Shown piece by piece: positions 44,446 to 55,899 of a DNA stretch of 64,000 bases (positions within the stretch are counted from its first letter, which is position 1; every line of letters begins with the position of its first letter). This DNA comes from Chelydra serpentina (lineage: Eukaryota > Chordata > Testudines > Chelydridae). The notes beneath the pieces were generated by a model. It saw only the letters and a list, made by a program, of their open reading frames with translations, was not told the origin of the DNA and did no database searches. The stretch spans positions 12,373,501 to 12,437,500 of the forward strand of contig JBAIAC010000006.1 in assembly GCA_037349315.1 (NCBI GenBank), read 5' to 3'. A program made the translations under genes and the position numbers.

Positions 44446-46284
44446 ACCTTGAGCATTCACAATTGAAAAAATGTGGTCTTAGGTTATATTTTATCCATTA
44501 TTACATGTTAATTATTTTTTTTTACTGCTTTGATACTACAACTGTAGTTATTGAAGGATCTGTTAGATGTTGTGCTATCCTAGGATAATCACTAGATTAA
44601 ATAATGGAGCAAATTGTTTGTATTCTTTTCCAAAATTTCTTTCACATTTTAATAGTTTTTATAATAAATTGTTCCCCTTTAACTGACATCACAGATTTAT
44701 CAATTACTTCTTTATTAGAGATGAGAGGAAGATCAATACCACAAACTATTCAGATATGTATGGGAACATTTTCCAACTATACTTCTTGAACCCCAAAAGT
44801 TAAATAATTATAAACCAGATCTGTCTTTACACAGAAGTTTCATCATGTAATTATGATGCTGATCATTTAGAACTATCCAAACCGTCTCCAGCATTTTTAA
44901 AGAGCTAAGCAAAGTTATTTTTAAAATCAAACATATGTGCTTTTTTCTGTTTATGTCTTCGGAAAGAACATTCTGTATAATGAAAAACATGACCAAATTT
45001 TTCACAGTACATCACTATAAAACCCTGTAATTGACTTTTGGGGTTGGTTTACTCTATATCTATTTTTGTCCATGTAGAAAACAGCAATGATGTGGTAAAA
45101 ATACCAAAATTTAGGTCCCATTGCAGGATAAGGCTCCATCCTGATTAGTGAAGTAGTATCATGTTTTCTCTGGGAAATATGCCCGTTTTGTAAGAGGGAA
45201 TTCAGTCCACATGAACCTCCTCTTTTTAAAAAATCAATGCTTGTACGCTGCAGAGACTTTGGTGACTGCTCCCAGCTTTAGTTGGAACAAGAATGATTGA
45301 ACCAAGCTCTTTCACTACATAGAATGTAACTCAGTTCATGCGTTTTATTGTAAATTTAATTGATATATGAATTTCCAGCTATTCACCAATTTTCTTTAAA
45401 AATGCAAGCCAGAATTAGCTGATGTTCTTTATTATTTTAGTGTAACCTGAAATGACCCAATGTTTAACATCTAGTATTTCCTTTGTAACTGCCGATGAAA
45501 TAAAACTTTCTGTAGTCCAATGAAACTTTTGGATGGAGCAGCTACAAGGAAATGTATGATTTCTTGTTTCTAATTCATACTACAAGCTTTTATTCTCTTG
45601 ATGTATATGAACCTCTACTTCATTAAGAAAAAAAATCACAAAACAATAAACATCCTGGGCTAAATAATACTAGCTCACTCCAAGCACCACAATGAAAGCT
45701 AGCTTTGTGGTTTTCTTTTCACTTACTATCAGCCTATCAAGTTTTAAAAGTAACTAGTTATCTACTATGTATCAGATTATTCAAAAGGTGTCTAAGTGCC
45801 ACTCAGATACCATGATGATTAGTATACAAAAATAAGATGTATAAATAACCACCTAATGCCACAGTACTAACTAAATGTTCCAATCAAGATTGACGCCCAA
45901 TTGTGCTGCCCCAATGAGTTTACATTCTATTGTAAAATACATAAGTTGAGAGTCAGTTTGAAATTTTGGTAGCACTGGTAGATTAGTTTCAAATGACTGG
46001 AGACAATATTGTTACCAGTTCAATTTAAAAAAAAAAAGTCATTTTGAAAGGACAGATAGGGTAACTGAAGATGACACCTATGTTGCAAGCTTGAGGAACA
46101 GGGAATATAGTGGTTTGTATCAACAGTCAGAAAGAGAAGGGAAGGAATTTAGGAAGAAAAAATGGTTACTTGTCTTTCATAACAGTTACCTTTACACTAT
46201 AGGTGTGTGCATAAACAAGTCATTGTCTCTATGAAATTTTAGTTTGTACTGACTTTGCTAGTGCTTTTTATGTAGCCTGTTGTA
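44446..46284. other. Unassigned AT-rich DNA
   Basis: No recognised gene or repeat. Frames are under 70 codons and show no domain. Confidence 0.5.
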
Positions 46285-46374
46285 AAACTAGGCAACTATC
46301 TAGATGGAGTTGATGTACCCCCTGGAAGACCTCTACGTAATCCCAGAGGTACACATATCCCTGGTTGAGAACCA
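46285..46374 (+). mobile_element. hAT element 3' end fragment
   Basis: 'tagatggagttgatgtaccc', 'cctggaagacctctacgtaa' and the terminus 'ctggttgagaaccactg' match the right end of a turtle hAT family. The left part is missing. Confidence 0.65.
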
Positions 46375-46399
46375 CTGACTGTAATGAACTCATCCCAAA

Positions 46400-48412
46400 G
46401 AATAATTATGAAAAGTAACCAACCATGTTTCCCCCCCAGAGTGCTTGCATATGTCCATTATGCTGCAGTTGACACGCAAGCTGTCACCCCAGGCAGTAGG
46501 GCTCAGAATTGTATTAGAAAAGGAACTGCATGACTGCTTTGCTTCCTCTCTGGTTTGTGTGATAGTGTGAAAGGTCTGGTAAAAGTATGGATCAAGGACG
46601 AGGCCGCTGCCATGCAGACACCTATAACTGCACTACGAACACTGCCAAGGCCAAGTGAGCTCTGGTCAAGTGCACTGTAAGCTTGTCAGGAGGCGATACA
46701 CATTTGGCCACCTAGTGATACAGCTCATCATTCACTTTGAGAGCCTGAGTAGTGACTGGAAGACCTCTCGTACATTCTGCGTATGAGACAAAACACGGGG
46801 ATGAAACTCGAAAGAGCTTCCTCCTATTCAACTAAAGGGCTAACACTTGAACATATAGGGTGGGGAGTCTCCGCTCATCCCTATGTGAATGCAATTGTAG
46901 GAAGAACATTGACAGGTAGATAGATTGATTCAAAGTGAAAAATCAGAAACCACTTTCTAAAGGAACCTGTGGTGTTGTCTCAGCTACACTTTGTCCTTGT
47001 AGAAAACTGTGTATGGTGGGTCAGTGACCAGTGCTTTCACTTCACCTACCCTCATGGCAGAGGTAATGGCCACCACGAAGGTCACACCTTCCCTAACAGG
47101 TGCAAAAATGAGCATGATGTCAATGGCTCAAAGGCAGGGTCCATAAGTGCAGACGCCACCAAATTCAGGCCCCAGGAATGTGTTTGGTTTCTAATGGGCA
47201 AAAACTGTCTACCTAGAAGACCCTTTAGGAATCTTTTCATGATAGTATGAGAGAGAATAGACCTAATCATCTATGTGAGGATGAAAAGCTGAGATGGCCA
47301 CCAGGAGCACCCTGATGGAGCTTAAGTACTAAACCTCACTCTTTGAGGTTCAAGAGCTAGTCTAATACCGTTTGAATTTTAGTCTGCATCGGGAAGACAT
47401 TATGGGAGTCTGACAAGATAGAGAAACATTTCCACTTACTCATGTAAGCAGCTCTCATGAAAGGTTTCCTGCTGTTGAGGAGCACATTACAGGCTGTCAC
47501 TGAGCAGTGCACTTCCTCCACATTCAACCATGAAGGTAATTGTAGCCATGAGATAGAGCACTTGTGGAGTCAGGTGCAACATGTGGATGTGGTTCTGTGT
47601 CAGCATGCCTCTGACTACTGGTAGTGGTAGGAATTCTTGAGTGGACTGTCAGTGGAGGTCTGAATACCATGTCTGTTTTGGCCAGGCTGGAGCTATGAGG
47701 ATCATCCTCCCATGATCTTGCTTGAGCTTGAGGATGACCCTGGGAATAAGGGGTTTTAGAAGATAGTCATACAGGAGTTCCTTGTCCCATGGAAACAGGA
47801 AGGCACCTGATATTGATCCCAGCTTGTGACCTGAAACAACAAAAACAGGGACACTTCCTGTTGCGATGGGCTGCAAACAGATCCATGGACAGAAAAGCCC
47901 CAGGCCACAATGTTCACACTGAGGGGCCATTTGTGGTCCAGAGTGAATGATCTGCTCAGATAATGTGCCAGGTTGTTTTGGAACCCTGGCAGGTGAGAAG
48001 CTTTGAATGTGACCACGTTCTGAATAAAGAAGTTCCACAGCCTTGTGGCAGAGGCTGTCCAATATGGTTCTTCCCTTTTTCATGCAAATGGCTGCTGCGG
48101 TGGTGTCAGTAAACACCTAGACAATATCCTTTTGAATGTGCTGGCATGCCTAGAAAATTGCACATAATTTGAGAACATTTATATGCAATGTGGCCTCACT
48201 GGCCATCCATAAGGTGTGAGCTCAAATGTCACCCAGATGCACTCCCCACCCCATGGCTGATGCATCTATTACTACAGTCATAGTAGAGAGGGGAGGGGAG
48301 ACAGGGACCTCTATGCACACGTTGTCTTGAATCATCCACCAGGTCTGGGATGATAGCAACCTCTCTAGAACGTGCATCAGTTAGTCTATCATCTTCATAT
48401 TCATCATCTAGA
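46400..48412 (-). mobile_element. DIRS-type retrotransposon, 3' half, third copy
   Basis: Minus strand: RNase H end and linker at 47649-48116, then recombinase-like sequence at about 46970-47110 ('FVVAITSAMRVGE'-like), then an A/T-poor tail. Stops and frame changes throughout. Its 5' border at about 48412 abuts the hAT element that starts at 48415. Same orientation as the DIRS pieces at 9346 and 27060. Confidence 0.7.
47649..48116 (-). pseudogene. Broken DIRS RNase H and linker
   Basis: A 155-codon minus frame starts 'MFTDTTAAAICMKKGRTILD', the RNase H 'DNTTA' type motif followed by a region with 'GHKLGSISGAFLFPWDKELL', and ends 'KLKQDHGRMILIAPAWPKQT', the linker before the recombinase. In an offset frame (47756-48016) the block 'LPGFQNNLAHYLSRSFTLDH' fills the middle, so at least two frameshifts have occurred. 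The catalytic acidic residues of RNase H upstream of this frame are not visible. Confidence 0.75.
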
Positions 48413-48414
48413 CC

Positions 48415-49193
48415 AGAGGTTCTCAAACTGTGATCCGTGGACCACCAGTGGTCCGTGAGCTCCATTCACGTGGTCCACGGACAGATCCCTCTAAGGTGCG
48501 CGCCTGGGCAGTTGCACACAAGAGAATGAAGGGCCACCCACCTAATTAATGGAGCCGCACAGGTGTGGTTCCACTAATTAGGTGCCTGGACCCTGGAAAA
48601 GATGCACATGTAAGGTGAGGTGGTGGCCTTAGGGGGAATAGGGGATAGGTGGGAGAGGGTAATGGGGTGAGAAGAGGGGGTGAGAGGAATTTGGGACAGG
48701 CAGGGTTGTGGCGGCCAGAGAAAGAGGTGACTTTCTCCCCCTGCCGTGGCAGCCCCCGAGCTGGGGTTGGGATGGAGGAGGATCTCTCCCCCGCCACAGC
48801 AGCCACAGAGCTGAGGCTGGGAAGGAGGGTCATCTCTCCCCTGCAGCTGCAGCCCTGGAGCTGGGGAGAGGGAGACACTCCCCTCCTTCCCAGCCCAGCG
48901 GGAAAGAGAGGGAGAGACTCCCCTACTTCCCAGCCCAGCTCGTTGGCTGCCTTGGCGGGGGAGAGAGGGCAATGGGAGAGAGGGCACATCCATCGCATTA
49001 GAAAGGTAAGACTACTGATATTAAAATATAAATTGTGTACTTTTATTTGTAGAACAAAAAAAAATTATTATTAAGGTTTTTTTTAATATAGCGCTTTTAT
49101 CCAAAGCGCTTTACAATAGTGGGCTAACGGTACAAACAACATTTGGAAAGATCAGTAAGTGGTCTGCTGAGACCCTCAACAATTTTCAAGTGG
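48415..49193 (+). mobile_element. hAT element, right end missing
   Basis: Begins 'cagaggttctcaaactgtga' then 'tccgtggaccaccagtggtc', a characteristic hAT terminus. Near the right it has 'gtaagtggtctgctgagacc' and 'ctcaacaattttcaagtgg', which in related elements lies just before the right terminus, but here breaks off at 49193. A GC-rich core (48640-48990) opens frames of 97-150 codons on both strands; these lack any domain. Confidence 0.75.
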
Positions 49194-49730
49194 ATTTTGC
49201 AGGGAAAGTCCTGCTCAGCTCCCACAGCCTTGGGATGGAGCAGGCCCAATACAGATACAATTTTCAGATAATTTAACTGCCAAACTAGCAAGCCTCTATT
49301 GAGTATGTATGAACGACAATTTTCACAGACTTATAACTTGGGCAAATTTGGATAGATTTTCATGGCAAAAGACATATCTCCCTCACACTAGGATGACCCC
49401 CTGCCAGATTTCAAGTGCCTGCACCAATGGAGGCACTAAAGTTCCTCAATGAAATGGCTGAGAACATGGGCAAAACAACATATTTTCCCCTAACTTTGTT
49501 CTAGGAAACAGCAGATTCATTTTTGCTGACATTTCAAACACCCAACAAACAAAAAGTCAGCCTGAGGCAGAAACACAACATGGAAAATTTTAACCCAAAT
49601 GGTTGACAAAGTCGTAAGAAACTGAAATCAGGATCTTATCCTGAAGTGCTTGGCAACCTTACTACAGACAGCACTGCCAGTTCTACCTATAATAAGGAAT
49701 TATATAGAGAAGGTAGGATCAAGAGCTTCC
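49194..49730. other. Unassigned DNA
   Basis: No recognised gene or repeat. Confidence 0.5.
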
Positions 49731-50165
49731 ATTCTTCCTATCTCATAAGACAAGAACAATGGGACATTCATTTAAAATTAAAGGCTGAAAATCCAAAACG
49801 AATAAAAGGAAATACTTTTTCACACAACACGCACTTAGACCATGGAACTCATTCCACCAGATGTCGTTGAGGCCAAGGAGTTAGCAAGATTGAGGACTGG
49901 AGATTTATATGGATAACAAGAATATCCAGAGTTATAATAGTTAATTCTAACAAAAATTTTGAAAGCAGTATAAACCATCATGGTTTGAGGTTTAAAACAA
50001 TCTCTATTAGGAATTAAGAAGAGACCTTCACAGAGAGCAGGTTATCCCACATTTGTCCACCACAATATCTTTTTTACCTTCCTCTAAAGTTTCTGGTGCT
50101 TACCATAGTGAGAGACCTAATATCATAAGTCAGATCCAGTATGGTAATTCCTATGTTCCTATTAT
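49731..50165 (+). mobile_element. CR1/L2-type LINE 3' end
   Basis: 'aaaggaaatactttttcaca', 'atggaactcattccaccaga', 'ggccaaggagttagcaagat' and the end 'cagatccagtatggtaattc' 'ctatgttcct' follow LINE 3'-region order. Confidence 0.75.
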
Positions 50166-50204
50166 ACATGGTTAAGAAAGAGACTCATGTTTCACAGCAT
50201 GAAA

Positions 50205-50375
50205 CCACCATAACAGATGGTGATTAAGATGAGATTTCCCCAATGAGTAGACTGCTACATAACTGTCCTCTATAGAATTTTTTGTGACGTCCTTAGAATC
50301 ATCTGGTACTGGTCACTATTGGAGACAGAATGCTGGAATACATGGACAACAGAACTGACCCACTATAACAATTAC
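50205..50375 (+). mobile_element. CR1/L2-type LINE 3' end, second diverged copy
   Basis: 'atcatctggtactggtcact' then 'attggagacagaatgctgga' repeats, in decayed form, the 3' end of the preceding copy. Confidence 0.5.
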
Positions 50376-50424
50376 ATGATCACATTAACCAGTAACTATG
50401 TTTAGATTCATACTAATTATTTAG

Positions 50425-50545
50425 GTTTCAGTGTAGTAGCCATGTTTGTCTGTGTCAGCAAAAAGAAAATAAGAAAAATACTTGTGGCACCTTAGAGACT
50501 AACAAATGTATTTCAGCATAAGATTATTATTATTATTTACTCTCT
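50425..50545. repeat. Widespread sauropsid repeat fragment with (ATT)n
   Basis: 'gtagtagccatgtttgtctg', 'acttgtggcaccttagagac' and 'taacaaatgtatttcagcat' form a string I know from many reptile sequences, but I cannot place it in a family. It runs into 'attattattattattt'. The section at 58190-58434 seems to belong to the same composite repeat. Confidence 0.6.
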
Positions 50546-50974
50546 TCTCCACTTGAACTTTAGCAACACTAAAATATTTTCTCATCATATTTGTGTAAAG
50601 TTGATTATTTTTAATTACAAATTGCCAATAATGTTATCTATATCCCTATTTTGTGTCATCTTTCCTGTTTCAATCTATATTTGAGGCCAGTGGCAGGGTT
50701 AGTGAGGATACAAGTTCTTCCGTGTATTCATTTTTCTGACAAATTATTTCTATTTTTGCAGCACATCCGAACTAGCTGGAGCAATTAAACAAATAATCAA
50801 ACTTATAAATGAACTTGGTACATAGAAAATAGAAGCAATAAATCTAAATAAAACTACCAGAAAGCTCTAGGCACTTGCAAAAATGCCTAAAAATATGTAC
50901 ATTAAAACAAATATGTCAAAAAGACAATTTAAAAGGCTCTTACCCTCACCCTAACACTGAACAGTCATCCTTCC
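50546..50974. other. Unassigned AT-rich DNA
   Basis: No recognised gene or repeat. Confidence 0.5.
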
Positions 50975-51645
50975 ATTCAGCTTGGAAAAGAGACAACTAC
51001 GGAGAGGGGGGAGAATATCACAGAGGTCTATAAAATCATGACTGGTGTGGAGAAAGTAAATAAGGATGTGTTATTTACTACTTCTCATAACACAAGAACT
51101 ATTTTGTCCCACAACGCAGTGTGAACCTGTGGAACTCCTTGCCAGAGGATGTTGTGAAGGCCAAGGCTATAACAACGTTAAAAAAGAACTAGATAAATTC
51201 AAGGAGGATAGGTCTATCAATGGCTATTAGCTGGGGTGTGCAGGGATCGTGACCCTAGCCTCTGTTTGCCAGAAGCTGGGAATGGGCGACAGGGAATGGA
51301 TCGATTAAAAAAATAATAAAATAAAAAATAGAATGGAGATATGCCAATCTCCTAGAACTGGAACGACCTGAAAGGTCATCAAGTCCAGTCCCTTGCCTTC
51401 GCTAGCAGGACCAAGTACTGTCCCCTGACAGATTTTTGCCCCAGATCCCTAAATGACCCCCTCAAGGATTGAACTCACAACCCTGGGTTTAGCAGGCCAA
51501 TGCTCAAACCACTGAGCTATCCCTCCCCCTATGTTCTGTTCATTCCCTCTGGGGCACGTGGCATTGGCCACTGTCAGAAGACAAGATACTGGGCTAGATG
51601 GACCTTTGGTCGTACCCCATATGGCCGGTCTTATGCTGTAACCCT
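50975..51645 (+). mobile_element. CR1-superfamily LINE 3' end carrying a SINE
   Basis: 'cagcttggaaaagagacaac' to 'ggtctataaaatcatgactg', then 'aactccttgccagaggatgt' and 'gaggataggtctatcaatgg'. The sequence is interrupted at about 51304-51530 by a minus SINE and then resumes at 'atgttctgttcattccctct' to 'atggccggtcttatg'. Same family as 22220-23225. Confidence 0.88.
51331..51530 (-). mobile_element. Cry-type SINE, variant tail
   Basis: The tRNA-like head (complement of 'ctcaaaccactgagctatcc' and 'aaggattgaactcacaaccc') is as in the other copies. The tail differs: it ends, in minus sense, 'ttccagttctaggagattgg' and 'catatctccat' instead of the CR1 'attctatga' repeats. An A/T-rich run (51304-51330) lies at its 3' end. 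Nested in a LINE. Confidence 0.9.
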
Positions 51646-53360
51646 ACGCAGCTCTCATGGTATATAACACATCTAGACTATCCCTCAAAATCTCTCTCCA
51701 GCCATAAAACTTAAATTCCTTCCTATCCACCACAACTAACTCCATTCTTAGAGAAAAAAAATTGAACAGCTGACCCTGCCAGCATATTCTGAAAGTCACC
51801 AAATCTGAGCTATGGAAAACATAGAAGGGGAACGAGTTCCATAGTCGAGGAACCCAAACCGTAAATGCCTGGTGCTACCACTCTCCATTTTAAATCGGGG
51901 AAAGGTGGGTGGGAGATGCAGCTCTAGATCTTCACATACTCTCAATTGCCATATCACATCACATGGATAAAGGTGCAGTGGTCTCAGACAATCACGTGAC
52001 AATGTAAAATTCTACAACTAGACCACAAGAGAGGTACCCCAGAAAACTCTTATTGAGGAATGGGAAGTTAGGCATTTTTATCTCATGCCTCTGGAAATAA
52101 TCAGTATTCAGAAAAATAGTATTGAGTTTTACGCAGCCATGAAAGAACCACATACAATTTGTGTGGTCCTTCAGTAATCCAAAAAACGATATCAATGCTT
52201 TGAATAGGGTTCTGAACCTACTATGGATGTGATTAGATACATTTGCAGCAATCAATCTTTCAAAAGGAAGTTCTGATTTACTATTCTACTGTGTTGAAAT
52301 GTTTGAAAAAGAAAACACTAAATGTTTGAATATAATCATCATAAATCTGTGACGATACACGGATAAATCAGTCCAGATGTAAATGTGATAACATTTTGTG
52401 TTTCTAATCTATAAAGAGATATATTAACTTCGTCCTCAGGCATGTGTTGAAGTGTGGTTGAAATATAAAATGATACTAGTTTAAAGCCCAAAATGTAATA
52501 AGAAATCAAAAACTATGTGCTGCAACTTTAATAGTGGAATATACACGTGAAGGTTTCAAACTGTATTGTTTGCCCATCCTATTAACAAATTTTAATTAAT
52601 AGTTATTCCTTACCATAATATTAAAGGCTGTCCCTTCTGCTGCATCGTTCGCTCCTAAATACATACTTTAATGGCCAGATCTTCATCCCACTGAAGTCAA
52701 TGGGACTAGGATTTGGTCCCAACAGGTTTTATTATGGCACATGTTTAGGAATTAAAGTTATACAGTAGGAAATGTCTGGAAACATTTTTTTTAAAATTAA
52801 ATAATCCTGGCCCAAATGCTGCTTATTTTACTCATGGGAGTAGTCCTACAAATGGGATCCTGGTTGTCTTATTCTCATGGGAAGTCATGTTGCTTTCAAT
52901 GGGGCAAGATTAGAAACGGCTTTCTTATTTAAAAAGTTGTACTAAAATATATTAGAAATAACATTTGGAACAAATAAAAATAAACCTGTGGTAAGCAAAA
53001 ATCTGTTTACACATTTTTTTAAAAAGTTAGAAGGTACTATTCCACTCTAAAGAAAAGTTTTAATAGTCCCTATAAAACAAAACTGATTCATATGAACAAG
53101 CGAAAGAGAGAGAGACTTCTAATTTAATTAGCTAACAAATTTATAAGAAATGTTTATACTTTCATTATAATAAAAGACCTGTCATAACATGATTATTTGT
53201 TTTTTATCTTTAAAGCAGCATATAATATTTTAGCGTTTAAAGTAATTCACCTTAAAAATGTGGAGTAATCAAACAATGAATTACAACAGAAACTGTACTT
53301 GAGACATGCACCTTATAGATCAAAGTTTTTAAAGAACAGTCTGATGACACACATCTTTTT
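51646..53360. other. Unassigned DNA; possible old repeat at 52670-52930
   Basis: 52670-52735 ('ccagatcttcatcccactga', 'agtcaatgggactagg') resembles an old amniote repeat that contains 'gaagtcaatggga'. Otherwise nothing recognised. Confidence 0.45.
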
Positions 53361-53545
53361 CATAGAATCATAGAATATCAGAGTTGGAAGGGACCTTAGG
53401 AGGTCATCTAGTCCATCCCCCTGCTCAAAGCAGGACCAATCCCCAATTTTTGCCCCAGATCCCTTAATGGCCCCCTCAAGGATTGAACTCACAACCCTGG
53501 GTTTAGCAGGCCAATGCTCAAACCACTGAGCTATCCCTCCCCCCA
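53361..53545 (-). mobile_element. Cry-type tRNA-derived SINE, full length
   Basis: Complement carries the same head and CR1-like tail as 34359-34546, including the 'ctgctcaaagcaggaccaat' section. The tail end is 'catagaatcatagaatatca' on the plus strand. A short tttttc occurs on both sides and could be the target duplication. Confidence 0.95.
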
Positions 53546-54212
53546 TTTTTCTTAATGGTCATTTAAAAAAAATAAGGAAGAAATGTGTTAGCTACCTCTA
53601 TTCAGTTCAGCCAAAATTAATTTCTATTAGTGCACTATGTAAAGCCCACAAACTCAGTTTTTATTGTGAAATTATTTGTAATGAATTGTTAAAGATTTAC
53701 AAATAAACATTAGGTTTCATGGTTAAAATACTAAGAAGGCAGGTTTACAAAGCCTTACCATTTCAATTACATTTGAAAATGTCTGACTTTTTTAACCTGC
53801 AATTTTTGGAACACATTAAGCTGGTTACAGGAAGAAAGCAAAAACAGTAACATGAATATTTTTTTGTAAAAAAAAAAAAAATCCAACTGAAAACTAAAGT
53901 GTAAGGGTTAATTTGGATAACTAAGACAGTTATAAATGAGTCCATATATAGCAATAAATACCGTGTATGTATGCATGCATTTAAACACTAAAGTAGAATT
54001 ACGGTCTAGTCATACTTCTTAACTACTCCACACATGCTACACATAACTAAAGCACTTTATAACTTGTCCATATTCATCTTTCTTAGTTTTTCCTTGTATT
54101 TACTGCAGCAGCATCTTTTAAAGTGCAGTAATATTTTACCCAGCAATAATACAATTTTTAAACAATATGTGGTTCTATAACAGGTGGCACTATAGCTATC
54201 TATGGTACTTAT
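53546..54212. other. Unassigned AT-rich DNA
   Basis: No recognised gene. Contains a run of A at 53867-53880 and a 'tgtatgtatgcatgcatt' near 53965. Confidence 0.5.
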
Positions 54213-55086
54213 TACTCCTTGGGGAATTGTGTCATTGTGTGTGTGCAGAATTCATGTCCCCCGCAGATTTCTTTGTTTCCCTGCAGAAAAATGAACTCTG
54301 ATGGGGAAGCAAAGGGAAGCTGCAAGAGTGGTCATGCGCCCTTCCCCGTCAGCACAAACAGGTCAGTTTGGGCTCCTGGAGCAGCCAGTAGAGACGGGGG
54401 GGGCCTGACAGTCCCTCTCGCTTGCTATTGCAGCATGGTTGGCATGGAGGGACAGGGTGTCAGGGTGTTTTTGAGGAGGTAGGCATGGGGCAAGCTGTCC
54501 TCTCAAGCAGAGCAGAATGTAGCAGCCTGCCTGCTTAGTGAATTGTTTCCCATTGTCCTTGTAAATTTCCCCAGGAGTATAAAATAGGTGTAAACGTTTT
54601 AACGCTCCTTTACATTGCCAGAGTGGTTTATAGGACAGCATGGCCTTATAAATGCTTATGGTGTTTTAGTGATGAGAACTGAACTAAATTTTTGGACTGA
54701 AAAAATTTCCTATCAAAATGTGCTTCATGAACTGTTTGCTACTGACCTAGCTGGGGATGGTCACTAGCCAATATAAATTCTGAGTTTGATTCCCCACCCT
54801 TCACTTGCTCATCAATTGCCTATGATGTAGCACTGAGTGTATGGCTGCATATATTTGTTGACTAATAACTAGAAATAAAGGGTCAATTACTATTAGGCAA
54901 GGGGGTTTGGATATTTTCTCCAGTGTTCCCCCACTCCCCATCCCGTGTATTGTAGTTTAAATAAATTACCAAAATAATTGAAACCAACATGATTATATTG
55001 TGTTATTTTGACAAATAAAATGTGCAGAATTTTAAAATATTGTCCGCAGAATTTTTATTTTTTTGGAACGGAATTTTTCCAGAAGT
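54213..55086. mobile_element. hAT-like element, about 873 bp, 8-bp duplication with one mismatch
   Basis: Left end 'tactccttggggaattgtg' pairs with the complement of the right end ('acttctggaaaaattccg'). Flanking octamers gtactta+t (54205-54212) and atactta+t (55087-55094) differ at one base. The interior GC-rich part (54290-54480) and the repeated 'gtgcagaatttt'/'tccgcagaattttt' near the right end are typical of a turtle MITE that I recognise by wording. No transposase. Confidence 0.8.
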
Positions 55087-55094
55087 ATACTTAT

Positions 55095-55192
55095 GCAGCT
55101 CTCATTACTGTAGTATCTGAACACCTCACAATCTTTTATCTATTTCTCCGCAAAACACCTCTCTAAGGAAGGGAAGTGTAGATAGAGAATTA
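55095..55192 (+). repeat. MIR SINE, left part
   Basis: 'tatctgaacacctcacaatc' and 'taaggaagggaagtgtagat' 'agagaattaagagacac' match MIR-type sequence that resumes at 55742. Confidence 0.6.
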
Positions 55193-55483
55193 AGAGACAC
55201 ACCTGGATCGGCGGGTAGCAATCGATCTATTGGGGATCGATTTTTTGCGTCTCGTTTAGACGCGATTAATCGATCCCCGAAAGCGCTCCTCGTCGACTCC
55301 GGAAATCCACCTCTGTGAAAGGCGGAAGCGGAGTCGACGTGGGAGCGGCAGCGATCAACTCGCCGCCGTCCTCACGGCCAGGTAAGTCGATCAACGATAC
55401 GCCGACTTCAGCTACGGTATTCACGTAGCTGAAGTTGCGTATCGTAGATCGACCCCCCCCCCCCCAGGGTAGCCCTGGGCTAA
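55193..55483. mobile_element. Harbinger-type MITE with hairpins, left end eroded
   Basis: Related to 41397-41692 in design: hairpin 'gggatcgattttttgcgtct' / 'agacgcgattaatcgatccc' at 55235-55280, and a second hairpin 'gacttcagctacggtattca' 'cgtagctgaagttgcgtatc' at 55401-55442. CpG-rich. A run of 14 C lies at 55454-55467. It interrupts a MIR copy. The left terminal repeat is not recognisable. Confidence 0.7.
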
Positions 55484-55741
55484 GGGCATGTCTACACTGC
55501 AACTGGAAGCAAGACTCTCAGCCCAGGCAGACAGACTCATCCTAGTGGCTCAAGCTACTGCGCAACCAATAGCACTGTGGTTGTTGCTACACTGGCAAAA
55601 AGGCTCAGTCCAGCCACCCACATTTAGACCAGGCCAAACCCCGTCAGGTGGCTAGCCCAAGCTTCCGCTGGTACAGAATGACCATCCACATTACTATTAT
55701 TAAAAATAGCTCAAGACTGCCTGCAGTGTAGATATATCCTT
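55484..55741. mobile_element. MITE with 'tctacactgca' ends
   Basis: Left end 'agggcatgtctacactgcaac' pairs with the complement of the right end ('aggatatatctacactgcag'). It directly abuts the Harbinger MITE. Interior 'agcccaggcagacagactca' is unremarkable. Confidence 0.7.
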
Positions 55742-55835
55742 TGTGACTTGACAGAGATCACAGAAGTCTGTAGCAAGGACTTGAACCCGGCTCTCCTAAG
55801 TCCTTGGCTAGGCCCAAACCACTGGAGCATCTTTT
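55742..55835 (+). repeat. MIR SINE, right part
   Basis: 'tgtgacttgacagagatcac', 'gacttgaacccggctctcct' and 'aagtccttggctaggcccaa' complete the MIR copy started at 55095. Confidence 0.7.
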
Positions 55836-55856
55836 ACACTTATACACACTTACGTG

Positions 55857-55860
<4 letters not shown>

Positions 55861-55894
<34 letters not shown>
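55861..55894. repeat. (CA)17 microsatellite
   Basis: Perfect CA dinucleotide repeat of 34 bases, the longest in the window; likely polymorphic. Confidence 0.98.

Positions 55895-55899
<5 letters not shown>

Noticed and set aside
48546..49074. Several 97-150 codon frames on both strands
   Set aside because: All inside the GC-rich core of a hAT element; overlapping in opposite strands and without domains.
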